The notes below the pieces were generated by a model that made no database searches, was not told the origin of the DNA, and saw only the letters and a list, made by a program, of their open reading frames with translations. Made by a program: the position numbers and the translations under genes. Positions 1 to 6,634 of a stretch of 11,368 nucleotides of DNA are shown here, piece by piece. Source of the stretch: Caldilineae bacterium (GTDB taxonomy: Bacteria > Chloroflexota > Anaerolineae > J102); contig DUEF01000386.1 of the NCBI GenBank assembly GCA_011176555.1, positions 1-11,368 of the forward strand. The letters are read 5' to 3'. Each line of letters opens with the position of its first letter. Position 1 is the first letter of the stretch.

Positions 1-1
1 C

Positions 2-700
2 CAACTCAGTCGCTGGCTCGACCGACGGTTGCAGCAACAGGACATTCGCCAGGAAGTGCTGCTTGAATTCATCCGCCGCACCATCACTCATTTGATCGAC
101 CAGCGCCATATTCCCCTCAGCCATCTCATTCTCGCCCGCTATCCGCTCGAAAAAGCCTTACGCCAAAAAATCAAGAGCTATCGGGAGCAAGCCTTCGAAA
201 ACGGTTACCAACACGCGCTGTTCGCCCCCGAAACCGCCGTCGAAACGAGTTACGATTTCTCCTTTACCTTCGATCCCGATAACTATCCCGCCCATTGGTG
301 GTACTCAGGCAGTTATCGATTTGGCAGGCATTACTACCCGATAGTCGGCGAACTAAAATCAGAGGGGGAGGAATTCGACTGCGCCCAGGCCCTGGATCGG
401 CAGTATTTGATCAAGCATTGGGTGCGCAATCTGGAAAAACAGCCCGACTTTTCATTCCGGCTGCCGCTCGCCAATGGCTATTTCTACCCCGATTTTGTGG
501 CCGAACTAAGTGACGGGCGCATCTTGGTAGTGGAATACAAAGGGGCGCACTTGCTGGACAGTCCCGATACCCGGGAGAAACATAACATCGGCCAACTTTG
601 GGAAGAGAAAAGTAATGGCAGGGGATTATTCTTGATGGCCGTGAAGCAAGATGAACTGGGCAGGGATGTATATCAACAGATCGAGTATAAATTGACCTGA
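2..700 (+). CDS. Type III restriction enzyme Res subunit, C-terminal fragment (5' end outside window)
   Basis: The frame is open from the first bases of the window to a TGA at 698-700, giving 232 visible residues. A TTG at 29 could be called as a start, but the frame continues in sense upstream, so this is the tail of a larger protein. The end carries a PD-(D/E)xK nuclease motif: PD at residues 163-164 (in YPDFVAELSDG), then E178 and K180 (in VVEYKG). The following DTREKHNIGQLWEE stretch is typical of type III restriction endonuclease subunits. Known family role: the large helicase/nuclease subunit (about 900-1000 residues) translocates and cuts DNA together with a Mod methyltransferase. The helicase motifs and any mod gene would lie to the left and cannot be seen. 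It could instead belong to a related DEAD/DEAH helicase-nuclease defence protein. The Fic gene follows 45 bp downstream on the same strand. Confidence 0.8.
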   Translation, partial: QLSRWLDRRLQQQDIRQEVLLEFIRRTITHLIDQRHIPLSHLILARYPLEKALRQKIKSYREQAFENGYQHALFAPETAVETSYDFSFTFDPDNYPAHWWYSGSYRFGRHYYPIVGELKSEGEEFDCAQALDRQYLIKHWVRNLEKQPDFSFRLPLANGYFYPDFVAELSDGRILVVEYKGAHLLDSPDTREKHNIGQLWEEKSNGRGLFLMAVKQDELGRDVYQQIEYKLT

Positions 701-745
701 ACAACGTCACCGCTCTTCCTCCCAGCAGCAAACTGGAACCCCACC

Positions 746-1870
746 ATGCCCCCCTCAACCATCTGGCAACCCAAATACACCATCTCCCCTGCCATTGCCC
801 GACACCTGATGGATGTGGAAGCGGCAAAGACAGTGGTTGCGCACACACCTCTTTCTCCCGCGGCGGAGGCCGAATTAAGATACCGCGCCCGCCTGCGCTC
901 CACACACTACTCCACCCGCATCGAGGGCAATCGCCTTTCGTTACAGGAAGCCGAAAAGGTCATCACCGAGCCAACGGCCACTTTTCGAGGCAGAGAACGT
1001 GATACGCGCGAAGTTCGCAACTATTGGGATGCACTGATACGCGTCGAGGAATGGGCCGCACAGCGCAAACCGCTGACAGAAGAGCTGATTCGCAGGCTAC
1101 ATGCAATAGTCGAACGCGGAGCCAGGGCGAGACCAACACCCTACCGTGATGGGCAGAACGTAATCCGGGATTCAGCAACCGGCCTTATCGTTTACATGCC
1201 GCCGGAAGCGAAAGATGTAGCGGGGTTGATGGCGGGCCTGGTGAATTGGATACATGAGGCCGAGAAAAACGAAATACCTGTCCCCATCATCGCCGGGCTG
1301 GCGCACTATCAGTTCGTCACAATTCATCCCTATTTCGACGGCAATGGCCGCACAGCGCGTTTGCTTGCCACTTTTCTTCTACATCGAGGCGGTTACGGAC
1401 TCAACGGATTCTTTTCGCTCGAAGAACACCATGCCCGCGACCTGGCAGGCTATTATCAAGCCCTGAGCACACATGCCCACCATAATTATTACGAAGGTCG
1501 GGCCGCTGTTGATCTCACGCCCTGGCTGGAATACTTTATGGGGATTTTGGTGCGGGTTTTCAAACTGGCGGAAGAAGAAGCTCTGCGCCTAGCCGCACGA
1601 CCAGCGCCTGTTGAACCGGAATTGATGCGTCAACTGGATCGACGCGCCCGCATCGTGCTGGGTCTATTTTCGAAAACCGATCAGATCACCACAGCCCAGG
1701 TCGCTCAAACTTTGGGATTGTCCGACCGCATGGCTCGTAACCTATTACGCGATTGGGTGGAACAAGGCTGGTTGCTGGTGGCCGAACCCTCTCGTCGCAA
1801 ACGCTCCTATGCGTTATCGGCAGTTTATCGGCAACACATCGACAGTTTATCGGCAATGGATGACGAGTGA
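746..1870 (+). CDS. Fic family protein (probable AMP-transferase) with N-terminal inhibitory motif and C-terminal winged helix
   Basis: 374 residues. The Fic core motif is seen at residues 194-205 (HPYFDGNGRTAR): catalytic H194, D198, the GNGR anion loop and R205, with Tyr in place of the usual Phe. The flap preceding it is also present (YRDGQNVI, then YMPP near 150-153). Residues 56-61 (STRIEG) fit the [S/T]xxxE[G/N] inhibitory motif, so this looks like a class II Fic protein held inactive by its own N-terminal helix. Residues about 300-355 form a winged helix-turn-helix (ITTAQVAQTLGLSDRMARNLL), common in Fic proteins that may also bind DNA. Known role: transfer of AMP or another nucleotide moiety to a target Ser/Thr/Tyr; the target here is unknown. 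The start is the ATG at 746, with no Shine-Dalgarno visible. Co-orientation and 45-bp spacing suggest it may be co-transcribed with the Res gene. The last residues are encoded by an 11-bp-period repeat. Confidence 0.93.
   Translation: MPPSTIWQPKYTISPAIARHLMDVEAAKTVVAHTPLSPAAEAELRYRARLRSTHYSTRIEGNRLSLQEAEKVITEPTATFRGRERDTREVRNYWDALIRVEEWAAQRKPLTEELIRRLHAIVERGARARPTPYRDGQNVIRDSATGLIVYMPPEAKDVAGLMAGLVNWIHEAEKNEIPVPIIAGLAHYQFVTIHPYFDGNGRTARLLATFLLHRGGYGLNGFFSLEEHHARDLAGYYQALSTHAHHNYYEGRAAVDLTPWLEYFMGILVRVFKLAEEEALRLAARPAPVEPELMRQLDRRARIVLGLFSKTDQITTAQVAQTLGLSDRMARNLLRDWVEQGWLLVAEPSRRKRSYALSAVYRQHIDSLSAMDDE
1810..1864. repeat. 11-bp-period short tandem repeat at the 3' end of the Fic gene
   Basis: Five consecutive 11-bp units start at 1810, 1821, 1832, 1843 and 1854. 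Units 2 and 4 are identical (CAGTTTATCGG), unit 1 ends in the same TTATCGG, unit 3 is diverged and unit 5 keeps only the CA start. The 13-mer CAGTTTATCGGCA occurs exactly at 1821-1833 and 1843-1855. Because 11 is not a multiple of three, the units fall in different reading frames, so protein sequence does not explain the similarity. The Fic stop codon (1868-1870) lies just beyond. Function unknown. Confidence 0.75.
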
Positions 1871-1876
1871 CAACGA

Positions 1877-2989
1877 TTATCCGCCCACTACCGTCCCCTC
1901 CAACCTCTCCCAAACATCCTCCCGCACATCCGCTCCATGCCCTGGCGTGTCAGAAACAATGACATGCGGCCCGTCGAAGATCACGCCGCCACTGATGGGG
2001 TCATCGGGATAGACGAGATAAGAATCCAGGTCGGCATACAAGATATTCGGTCGGGCGCAGATGAAATGGGCGTAGGCGCTGAGGGCCAGGCGGGTTTCGT
2101 CGAACACGCCCACCATGCAGGAAATGCCCGCTTGCCGGGCGATGGCCTCGATTGCCAGGGCGTTGTGCAGCCCGCCCGCCTTGCCCGGTTTGATGTTGAA
2201 CAGATCGCAAGCGCCCATCGCCGCCAGCCGCTCGGCGTCAACCTGATCGAGCAGGGATTCGTCGGCCATGATGGGGATGACGCTTTGGGCGCGCACGCGA
2301 GCGAGCGCCTCGAAATCCCGATAGGCGACCGGCTGCTCACAGAACTCGATATTGCACCCGACCAACTCGCGCAGAACCCCGACCGCCGTGTCTTCATCCC
2401 AGCCCTGGTTGGCGTCGATGCGCAGAGGCATCTCTGGCCCCACCGCCGCCCGCACAGCCTGCACCCGAGCCACATCATCTTCCCTGCTGGTTCCCACCTT
2501 CATCTTTAACACCACGGCTCGGGCTTGCTGATACGCCAGCGCAGCTGTCGCCATGCGTTCGGGCGTATCCAGCCAGAGGGTGAAATCGGTGACGAAGCTT
2601 CGCTTTTCCCCGCCAAGGTAAGCGTACAAGGGCAGGCCCGCCTGTTTTGCCGCCAGATCGTACAGCGCCAGGTCGAAGGCGCAGCGCGTGCTGCTGTTGT
2701 GCAGCAAAAGTGAATCGATTTCGGCGGTGCGGGCAGTGACAGCGGTCGGGTCTTTACCCAGCAGGTGGGGGGCAAGATACCGGGCGGCGGCGAAGCAGAT
2801 GTCCTGGGTCTCGCCGGTGATCCAGGGGTCGGGGCTGGCCTCGCCCATACCGTACAAGCCGTTATCGGCATGAATACGTAAGAAAATGGTGGCGGAATGC
2901 GTGATCCGCCCCAGGGCGAATTCAATCGGCTCGGGGAAGGGAACCCGATATTTGCAGATGTCGATGTGGGTGATGTGCGGTGCGCTCAT
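1877..2989 (-). CDS. Mandelate racemase/muconate lactonizing enzyme family protein, dipeptide epimerase-like
   Basis: 370 residues of enolase-superfamily architecture: an N-terminal capping domain (about 1-125) and a TIM-barrel domain. Visible catalytic elements are KxK at 162-164 (second Lys the usual acid/base), metal ligands D192 (RIDANQGW), E218 (EFCEQP) and D243 (MADES), and the opposite Lys K267 (NIKPGKAGG). A DxD at 320-322 (YADLDS) is a feature of the dipeptide epimerase group, whose members epimerise dipeptides such as L-Ala-D/L-Glu from peptidoglycan; substrate specificity cannot be read from sequence alone. The start at 2989 is chosen because GAGGAG lies about 6 bases upstream and the protein then begins at the usual family N-terminus. 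The frame stays open to 3112, but that extension is not family-like. The gene is convergent with Fic, 6 bp apart. An alternative is another MLE-subgroup racemase. Confidence 0.9.
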   Translation of the reverse strand: MSAPHITHIDICKYRVPFPEPIEFALGRITHSATIFLRIHADNGLYGMGEASPDPWITGETQDICFAAARYLAPHLLGKDPTAVTARTAEIDSLLLHNSSTRCAFDLALYDLAAKQAGLPLYAYLGGEKRSFVTDFTLWLDTPERMATAALAYQQARAVVLKMKVGTSREDDVARVQAVRAAVGPEMPLRIDANQGWDEDTAVGVLRELVGCNIEFCEQPVAYRDFEALARVRAQSVIPIMADESLLDQVDAERLAAMGACDLFNIKPGKAGGLHNALAIEAIARQAGISCMVGVFDETRLALSAYAHFICARPNILYADLDSYLVYPDDPISGGVIFDGPHVIVSDTPGHGADVREDVWERLEGTVVGG

Positions 2990-3053
2990 ATCGTGCTCCT
3001 CATATTTCGACCGGCACTGTAAATGAAGGTGGATATACGGCTCCCTTGAGTCC

Positions 3054-3091
3054 ATGATATGATACACTCTGCCCGAAAAATATGATATATT
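3054..3091. promoter_or_regulatory. AT-rich direct repeat and small palindrome upstream of the epimerase-like gene
   Basis: In a GC-rich context this stretch is AT-rich. It holds two copies of ATGATAT (3054-3060 and 3082-3088, 28 bp apart), and the second lies inside a 13-bp hyphenated palindrome AATAT-GAT-ATATT (3079-3091). It sits 65-100 bp upstream of the epimerase start on the minus strand and about 130 bp upstream of the oppositely oriented ABM-like gene, so it is a plausible shared promoter/operator region. No convincing -35/-10 pair could be assigned on either strand. Confidence 0.3.
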
Positions 3092-3216
3092 GGTGATGAG
3101 CATGCCCCACAAAGGCTATCGTCCGCTATCGTCAAAAATCCCCCTTACCTAGCCCGTACCGGAAGTGGCTCAAACGCCGGTGCTTGCTTGAGACTCATGT
3201 ACTCGCAAGAGACAAG

Positions 3217-3522
3217 ATGATTATACGAATGTGGCACGGTCTCGTACCGACCAGCAAGGCCCCGGCCTACCGCCTTTTCTTGAACGACCGAGCTATTCCC
3301 GATTACCAATCCGTTGCAGGCAATATCAATGTTTGGATTCTAGAGCGCCAGGAAGGTGACATCACCCATTTCATAACCATGTCGTCCTGGGAAAACATGG
3401 ATGCGATCAAGGGTTTTGCCGGCGAAGAGCCAGAAGTGGCCAAATACTATCCCGAAGATACAGATTTTCTGCTTGAATTTGAACCCCAGGTTGTGCATTA
3501 CGAAATCGTAGGGCAATCATAA
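3217..3522 (+). CDS. ABM-fold (antibiotic biosynthesis monooxygenase-like) small protein
   Basis: 101 residues from the ATG at 3217; the frame also has a TTG at 3184, but MIIRMWHG matches how ABM-domain proteins usually begin. The C-terminal half contains the familiar pattern SSWENMDAIKGFAGEEPE followed by AKYYPEDTDFLLEFEP and VVHYEI, as in ABM/dimeric alpha-beta barrel proteins. Family members are cytoplasmic homodimers. Some are cofactor-independent oxygenases or haem-degrading enzymes, but most single-domain members of this length have no known substrate, so only the fold is assigned here. Only a weak purine-rich stretch (AAGAGA) precedes the start. The gene is divergent from the epimerase-like gene (227 bp between starts). 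Its TAA overlaps the histidine kinase TGA by 6 bp tail to tail. Confidence 0.75.
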   Translation: MIIRMWHGLVPTSKAPAYRLFLNDRAIPDYQSVAGNINVWILERQEGDITHFITMSSWENMDAIKGFAGEEPEVAKYYPEDTDFLLEFEPQVVHYEIVGQS

Positions 3523-4869
3523 GAGGGCAATGGTGAATGTCGTCCCCGTCCCCAGGCGACTCTCCACCGAGATTGTTCCGCCGTGCGCTTCCACCAACGA
3601 TTTGGCAATGGCCAAGCCCAGCCCCGATTCCCCATCTTCCACATTACGCGTCTCATCGCCACGATAGAAACGGGCGAAGATGTTGGACAGATCCGCCTGG
3701 GCGATGCCAGCGCCATTATCCTGCACCGAGAGTGTGACCATCCCACCATCGCTCTTCGCCCCCAACGTAATCGCTCCACCCTCCGGCGTGAAGCGCAAGG
3801 CATTGCTCACCAAGTTGTTCAGGACTTGCGCCATGCGGTCGGGGTCCACGTTGATGGTGGGAAGATCGGCGTCTGCCTCAACACTCAAGGTGATGTGTTT
3901 GGACCGGGCTTTGGACGCGTACGTCGCCGCCGTTCGTTCCAGCAACTCCCGCGGCGCTGTAGGTTGACGCTGCAACGACAATTCGCCAGCATCGACCAGA
4001 GAGAGCGTGCGCAAGTCGTCGATCAGATGCTGGAGATGCCGCGCTTCCTCGTGCATGACCCCGTAAATTTCGGGCGTCCCCTGCAGCTTGTCGTCAGCTA
4101 GCGCCTCTGTGTAGCCCAGGATTACACTAAGCGGTGTGCGCAGGTCATGGGCGATGTCCGCGGTCATCTGGCGACGCAATTCGCTGGATCGGGCCAGATC
4201 GCTGCTCATCTGGTTGAACGAACGCCCCAATTCGCCTAACTCGTCCTCCGATCTGACCTCCACCTGCAGACCCAGCTCGCCCTGCGCAATCCGCTGTGTT
4301 GCTTCCGTCAATTTGCGCACAGGGCGAGAGATGGTGCGAGCCAGGAGAATTCCCAACAGTAATGCGATCACAGCTGCGCCCAAAGCCCCGAAAAAGATAG
4401 CCTGATTGACCCGCGCCAAAAAAACGGTTTCGGGTCGCAGACGGGGTGAAATCATGGGTGCTTGTTGCAGCAGGAAGGGCGCCCATAGCCATCCTACCGT
4501 TTCGCCATCCACCTGAATCGGCACAGCCCGCTTCAGGTTACTTTCAGTCAGACGTTCGCCGGGGCGATGGCTTTTACCCCCAAACTGCACGATGCCATCA
4601 GCATCAGCCACAACGACCGGCACCCGCAGGAACTCTGGTCTCCGCCGCCTATTGGGATTGCGCAACAAGACTGCTTCGAGATCACTCCAAGCGCCATATT
4701 CTTCATAAAACGAAGCCAGATCGGCCACCAAATCGGCCTGATAACGATCCAGAACGAAGCGATCGAACTCGCTCCGGGTACGAAAACCCACGAAAAGTGC
4801 GGTCAACACCGCGCCGGTGAGGCCGATAATCAGGAAAGCAAGGGTTAATTTCAGGGTAAGGGAGCGCAT
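3517..4869 (-). CDS. Membrane sensor histidine kinase (BaeS/HAMP type)
   Basis: 450 residues. Order: transmembrane helix about 8-28, an extracytoplasmic sensor region about 29-155 without a recognised ligand motif, transmembrane helix about 157-177, HAMP about 178-231, the dimerisation/phosphoacceptor domain with H241 (IAHDLRTPL), and an ATP-binding domain with N-box (NNLVSNALRF, 351-360), G1 box (DNGAG, 384-388), F-box (FARFYRGD, 398-405) and G2 box (GLGLA, 416-420). All catalytic boxes look intact. It autophosphorylates on His and should pass phosphate to the response regulator encoded immediately upstream (17-bp gap), with which it is probably co-transcribed. No Shine-Dalgarno precedes the ATG at 4869, so translation may be coupled to, or reinitiate after, the regulator. 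The sensed signal is unknown; the adjacent secreted protein makes an envelope signal likely (inference). Confidence 0.95.
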   Translation of the reverse strand: MRSLTLKLTLAFLIIGLTGAVLTALFVGFRTRSEFDRFVLDRYQADLVADLASFYEEYGAWSDLEAVLLRNPNRRRRPEFLRVPVVVADADGIVQFGGKSHRPGERLTESNLKRAVPIQVDGETVGWLWAPFLLQQAPMISPRLRPETVFLARVNQAIFFGALGAAVIALLLGILLARTISRPVRKLTEATQRIAQGELGLQVEVRSEDELGELGRSFNQMSSDLARSSELRRQMTADIAHDLRTPLSVILGYTEALADDKLQGTPEIYGVMHEEARHLQHLIDDLRTLSLVDAGELSLQRQPTAPRELLERTAATYASKARSKHITLSVEADADLPTINVDPDRMAQVLNNLVSNALRFTPEGGAITLGAKSDGGMVTLSVQDNGAGIAQADLSNIFARFYRGDETRNVEDGESGLGLAIAKSLVEAHGGTISVESRLGTGTTFTIALL

Positions 4870-4886
4870 GGTGGATGATGTGATGA

Positions 4887-5573
4887 TTATTCTCTGATCG
4901 CGAAGCGATAGCCAGCGCCGTAGACGGTTTCGATGTAGCGGGGTTGGCGGGGATTTAGCTCGATCTTGGCGCGTAAATTGCGGATATGTACATCGATCGT
5001 GCGTTCGTAGCCCTCGTAGATGTTGCCTTGCACGCGCTCCAACAATTCCAGCCGGGAAAAGACTCTGCCCGGGACGGACATCATTGTCTCCAGCAGGCCG
5101 AACTCCGATGGCGTCAGATCGATGCGTTCACCGGCAACTTCGACCACGCGGGTGTCCCGGTTCAGGGTGATGTCGGAAACCTGCAAGAGGTTTGAGTCGT
5201 TGCGGGTTTTCTCTACGCGTCGCAGGACAGCCCGCACTCGCGCAGTCAATTCCCTCATGCTGAAAGGTTTGGTCACGTAATCGTCGGCGCCCAGTTCCAA
5301 CCCCATGACTTTGTCGCTTTCCCCCAGCCGGGCCGTGAGGATGATGATGGGGGTGTCGTGCTCTTTGCCATACTTGTGCAGGAATTCGTAGCCGCCCATC
5401 TCCGGCATCATCAGATCAAGGATGATGAGATCGGGCGGCTCAAGTTGCGCCGCCGCCAGGGCTTCCCGGCCATTGGCGGCGGTTAACACGCGGTAGCCTT
5501 CCTGCTCTAAGTAGTTGGAGATAAGCGTACGGATGTTGGCGACATCGTCGATGGCGAGAATCGTTGTGGGCAT
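4887..5573 (-). CDS. OmpR/PhoB-family DNA-binding response regulator
   Basis: 228 residues. The receiver domain (about 4-115) has acidic residues D9/D10, phosphoacceptor D53 (IILDLMMPEMGG), T80 and K102 (TKPFS). The C-terminal winged-helix domain (about 128-226) shows the OmpR-type recognition region RTIDVHIRNLRAKI (191-204) and ending VYGAGYRF (217-224). Length and domains are complete for the family. It should be phosphorylated by the kinase encoded 17 bp downstream and act as a dimer on direct-repeat sites. The ATG at 5573 has no Shine-Dalgarno; instead a TACAAT lies only six bases upstream, suggesting a leaderless transcript that starts at or next to the start codon. A hairpin terminator separates the gene from the secreted-protein gene upstream on the same strand, so the two-component pair appears to be its own operon. 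Confidence 0.96.
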   Translation of the reverse strand: MPTTILAIDDVANIRTLISNYLEQEGYRVLTAANGREALAAAQLEPPDLIILDLMMPEMGGYEFLHKYGKEHDTPIIILTARLGESDKVMGLELGADDYVTKPFSMRELTARVRAVLRRVEKTRNDSNLLQVSDITLNRDTRVVEVAGERIDLTPSEFGLLETMMSVPGRVFSRLELLERVQGNIYEGYERTIDVHIRNLRAKIELNPRQPRYIETVYGAGYRFAIRE

Positions 5574-5579
5574 GGTGGT

Positions 5580-5585
5580 ATTGTA
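5580..5585 (-). promoter_or_regulatory. Candidate -10 element of the response-regulator operon (leaderless)
   Basis: On the minus strand TACAAT (5 of 6 to TATAAT) ends six bases before the regulator ATG, which would place the transcription start at about the A of the start codon. No good -35 is seen at 16-18 bp (best TTCTGG). The surrounding CGGTTACAATA resembles the elements at 7115 and 8121 on the other strand. Confidence 0.5.
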
Positions 5586-5625
5586 ACCGGGAAACCGATA
5601 GACCAGAAAACGGGAACGGGAAAGA

Positions 5626-5657
5626 GCGTCTGACGCTCAGTCAAGAACGCCAGACGC
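5626..5657 (-). terminator. Hairpin terminator after the secreted repeat protein gene
   Basis: Inverted repeat with arms 5645-5657 and 5626-5638 and a 6-nt loop (5639-5644). In minus-strand RNA the 13-bp stem has 11 Watson-Crick and two G-U pairs; on the plus strand the same two positions are A-C mismatches, so the hairpin is better as minus-strand RNA. It lies 36 bp after the stop codon at 5693 and is followed on that strand by a T-rich run (TCTTTCCCGTT), as expected of an imperfect intrinsic terminator. Confidence 0.65.
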
Positions 5658-5683
5658 AGGACATAGGGTGGGAGAAGGTTGGA

Positions 5684-5704
5684 GGGTGGGGACTAACGGG
5701 TGGG
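5684..5704 (+). other. G-quadruplex-capable sequence over the end of the secreted-protein gene
   Basis: On the plus strand four G-runs occur at 5684-5686, 5688-5691, 5698-5700 and 5702-5704, with loops of 1, about 6 and 1 nt, fitting the usual G3-N1-7 rule. Two more runs lie at 5666-5668 and 5670-5672. The plus strand is the template strand for the minus-strand gene that ends here, so the RNA is C-rich. Whether it folds is not known. Confidence 0.45.
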
Positions 5705-6535
5705 CGGTGTGAAGTTCCTGCCGCTGAATCCACGGAAGTTTGGACGTCCACGCTCGCCGCCATCTCGGTGGCCGAAGCCAGGAAATATGCCTTTGCCATG
5801 GAAATCATGGACACCAGGCTCGCGCATACCGGGGAAACGGGGGGCGAAGCCTTTGCCGAAGCCTTTATGGCTCAGAAATTCGTCGGCCTGCTCTTGGCTG
5901 ATGACGCCATCATCCACAGCTGCTTGCACGGCATTCTCGATGACGGCTTTTAGCTGCTCGGGCACGCCTTGCTCCTGAAAGTAGTTCATCAAAGCGCGCA
6001 TGGCCGTCATTCGCTCGACTTGCTCTTGACTGAGCTTGCCATCTTCCACAATCCGGGCCAGCGCCGCATCTCGTGCAGTTTCCCGCGCCGCTTCCAGTTT
6101 ATCGACGGTGATGCCCAGGGCGTCAGCCAACAGGGCGTCTCCGTCGATGTTATCGTCACCGAAATGGCCGAAATTGCTGAAGCGGCCAATCATACCACGG
6201 GCGAAGCGAGCCATGCCGAAACGATCTTTGATCTGGTCAGCCCGCTCTTGGGTGATCTTGCCATCTGCGACAGCTTGCGCCAGAGTGGCTTCGAAGACTT
6301 CCTGTTGGGCGGCTTCGAGTTCGTCGAGGGTGATGCCCAGCGCATCGGCCAGGTCCTGGTTATGATTGGCGAAGGCGTTGGGGAAATCGCCAGGGAATCC
6401 ACGTTGACTCATGCGGTCCCACGGAGCGCCCTGAGCGAAAGTTGCCGTTGGCAAAACGGCTGCGCCGACAAGAACCAGGGCCAAAACGGCTGTGACGCCG
6501 AGCAAAGTCCAACGGTGCTTCTTCAAAAATGTCAT
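5693..6535 (-). CDS. Secreted repeat protein with LTxxQ-like motifs and a Gly/Phe/Arg/His-rich tail, function unknown
   Basis: 280 residues. The N-terminus is a clear signal peptide (KKHR, hydrophobic 11-30, likely cleavage after TFA at residue 34). Two similar helical repeats follow: about 62-102 (LADALGITLDELEAA to ITQERADQI) and 137-176 (LADALGITVDKLEAA to LSQEQVERM), and a partial third at 195-221 (AVQAAVDDGVISQEQADEF). The [ILV][ST]QE[QR] ends recall the LTxxQ motif of Spy/CpxP-like periplasmic proteins, but I cannot show homology. Residues 222-280 are rich in Gly, Phe, Arg and His, with repeated FPG. The start at 6535 has AGGAGA (6541-6546) six bases upstream. A terminator follows, then the two-component operon in the same direction, suggesting a role in envelope or metal stress sensing (inference). 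No catalytic motif is visible. Confidence 0.85.
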   Translation of the reverse strand: MTFLKKHRWTLLGVTAVLALVLVGAAVLPTATFAQGAPWDRMSQRGFPGDFPNAFANHNQDLADALGITLDELEAAQQEVFEATLAQAVADGKITQERADQIKDRFGMARFARGMIGRFSNFGHFGDDNIDGDALLADALGITVDKLEAARETARDAALARIVEDGKLSQEQVERMTAMRALMNYFQEQGVPEQLKAVIENAVQAAVDDGVISQEQADEFLSHKGFGKGFAPRFPGMREPGVHDFHGKGIFPGFGHRDGGERGRPNFRGFSGRNFTPPTR

Positions 6536-6540
6536 GATTG

Positions 6541-6546
6541 TCTCCT
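6541..6546 (-). promoter_or_regulatory. Ribosome binding site of the secreted repeat protein
   Basis: AGGAGA on the minus strand, six bases before the ATG at 6535; it fixes the start. Further upstream a TACACT at 6591-6586 (4 of 6 to TATAAT) is a possible -10 without a good -35, as would suit an activator-dependent promoter. Confidence 0.75.
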
Positions 6547-6634
6547 TGTAGGGTAAGTTATTGGAATGATCGGTAGGTCGACCAAAGTGTAACTACCCCA
6601 AGGATAAAATAAACCAGCAGAGCAATGGTTTAGA

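Noticed and set aside
1937..2509. 190-codon plus-strand open frame opposite the epimerase-like gene
   Set aside because: Fully antisense to a well-supported enzyme gene; its sequence shows no family motif and reflects GC-rich codon shadowing.
2990..3112. 41-residue N-terminal extension of the epimerase-like gene
   Set aside because: GAGGAG just before the ATG at 2989 and the family N-terminus fix the start; the extension is AT-rich and not family-like.
5624..5638. 15-bp perfect palindrome GAGCGTC-T-GACGCTC as an operator
   Set aside because: It is one arm of the longer 13-bp-stem terminator hairpin, which explains it better; a dual role cannot be excluded.
6576..6584. GGTCGACC palindrome upstream of the secreted-protein gene
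   Set aside because: Only 8 bp and isolated; expected by chance in GC-rich sequence.
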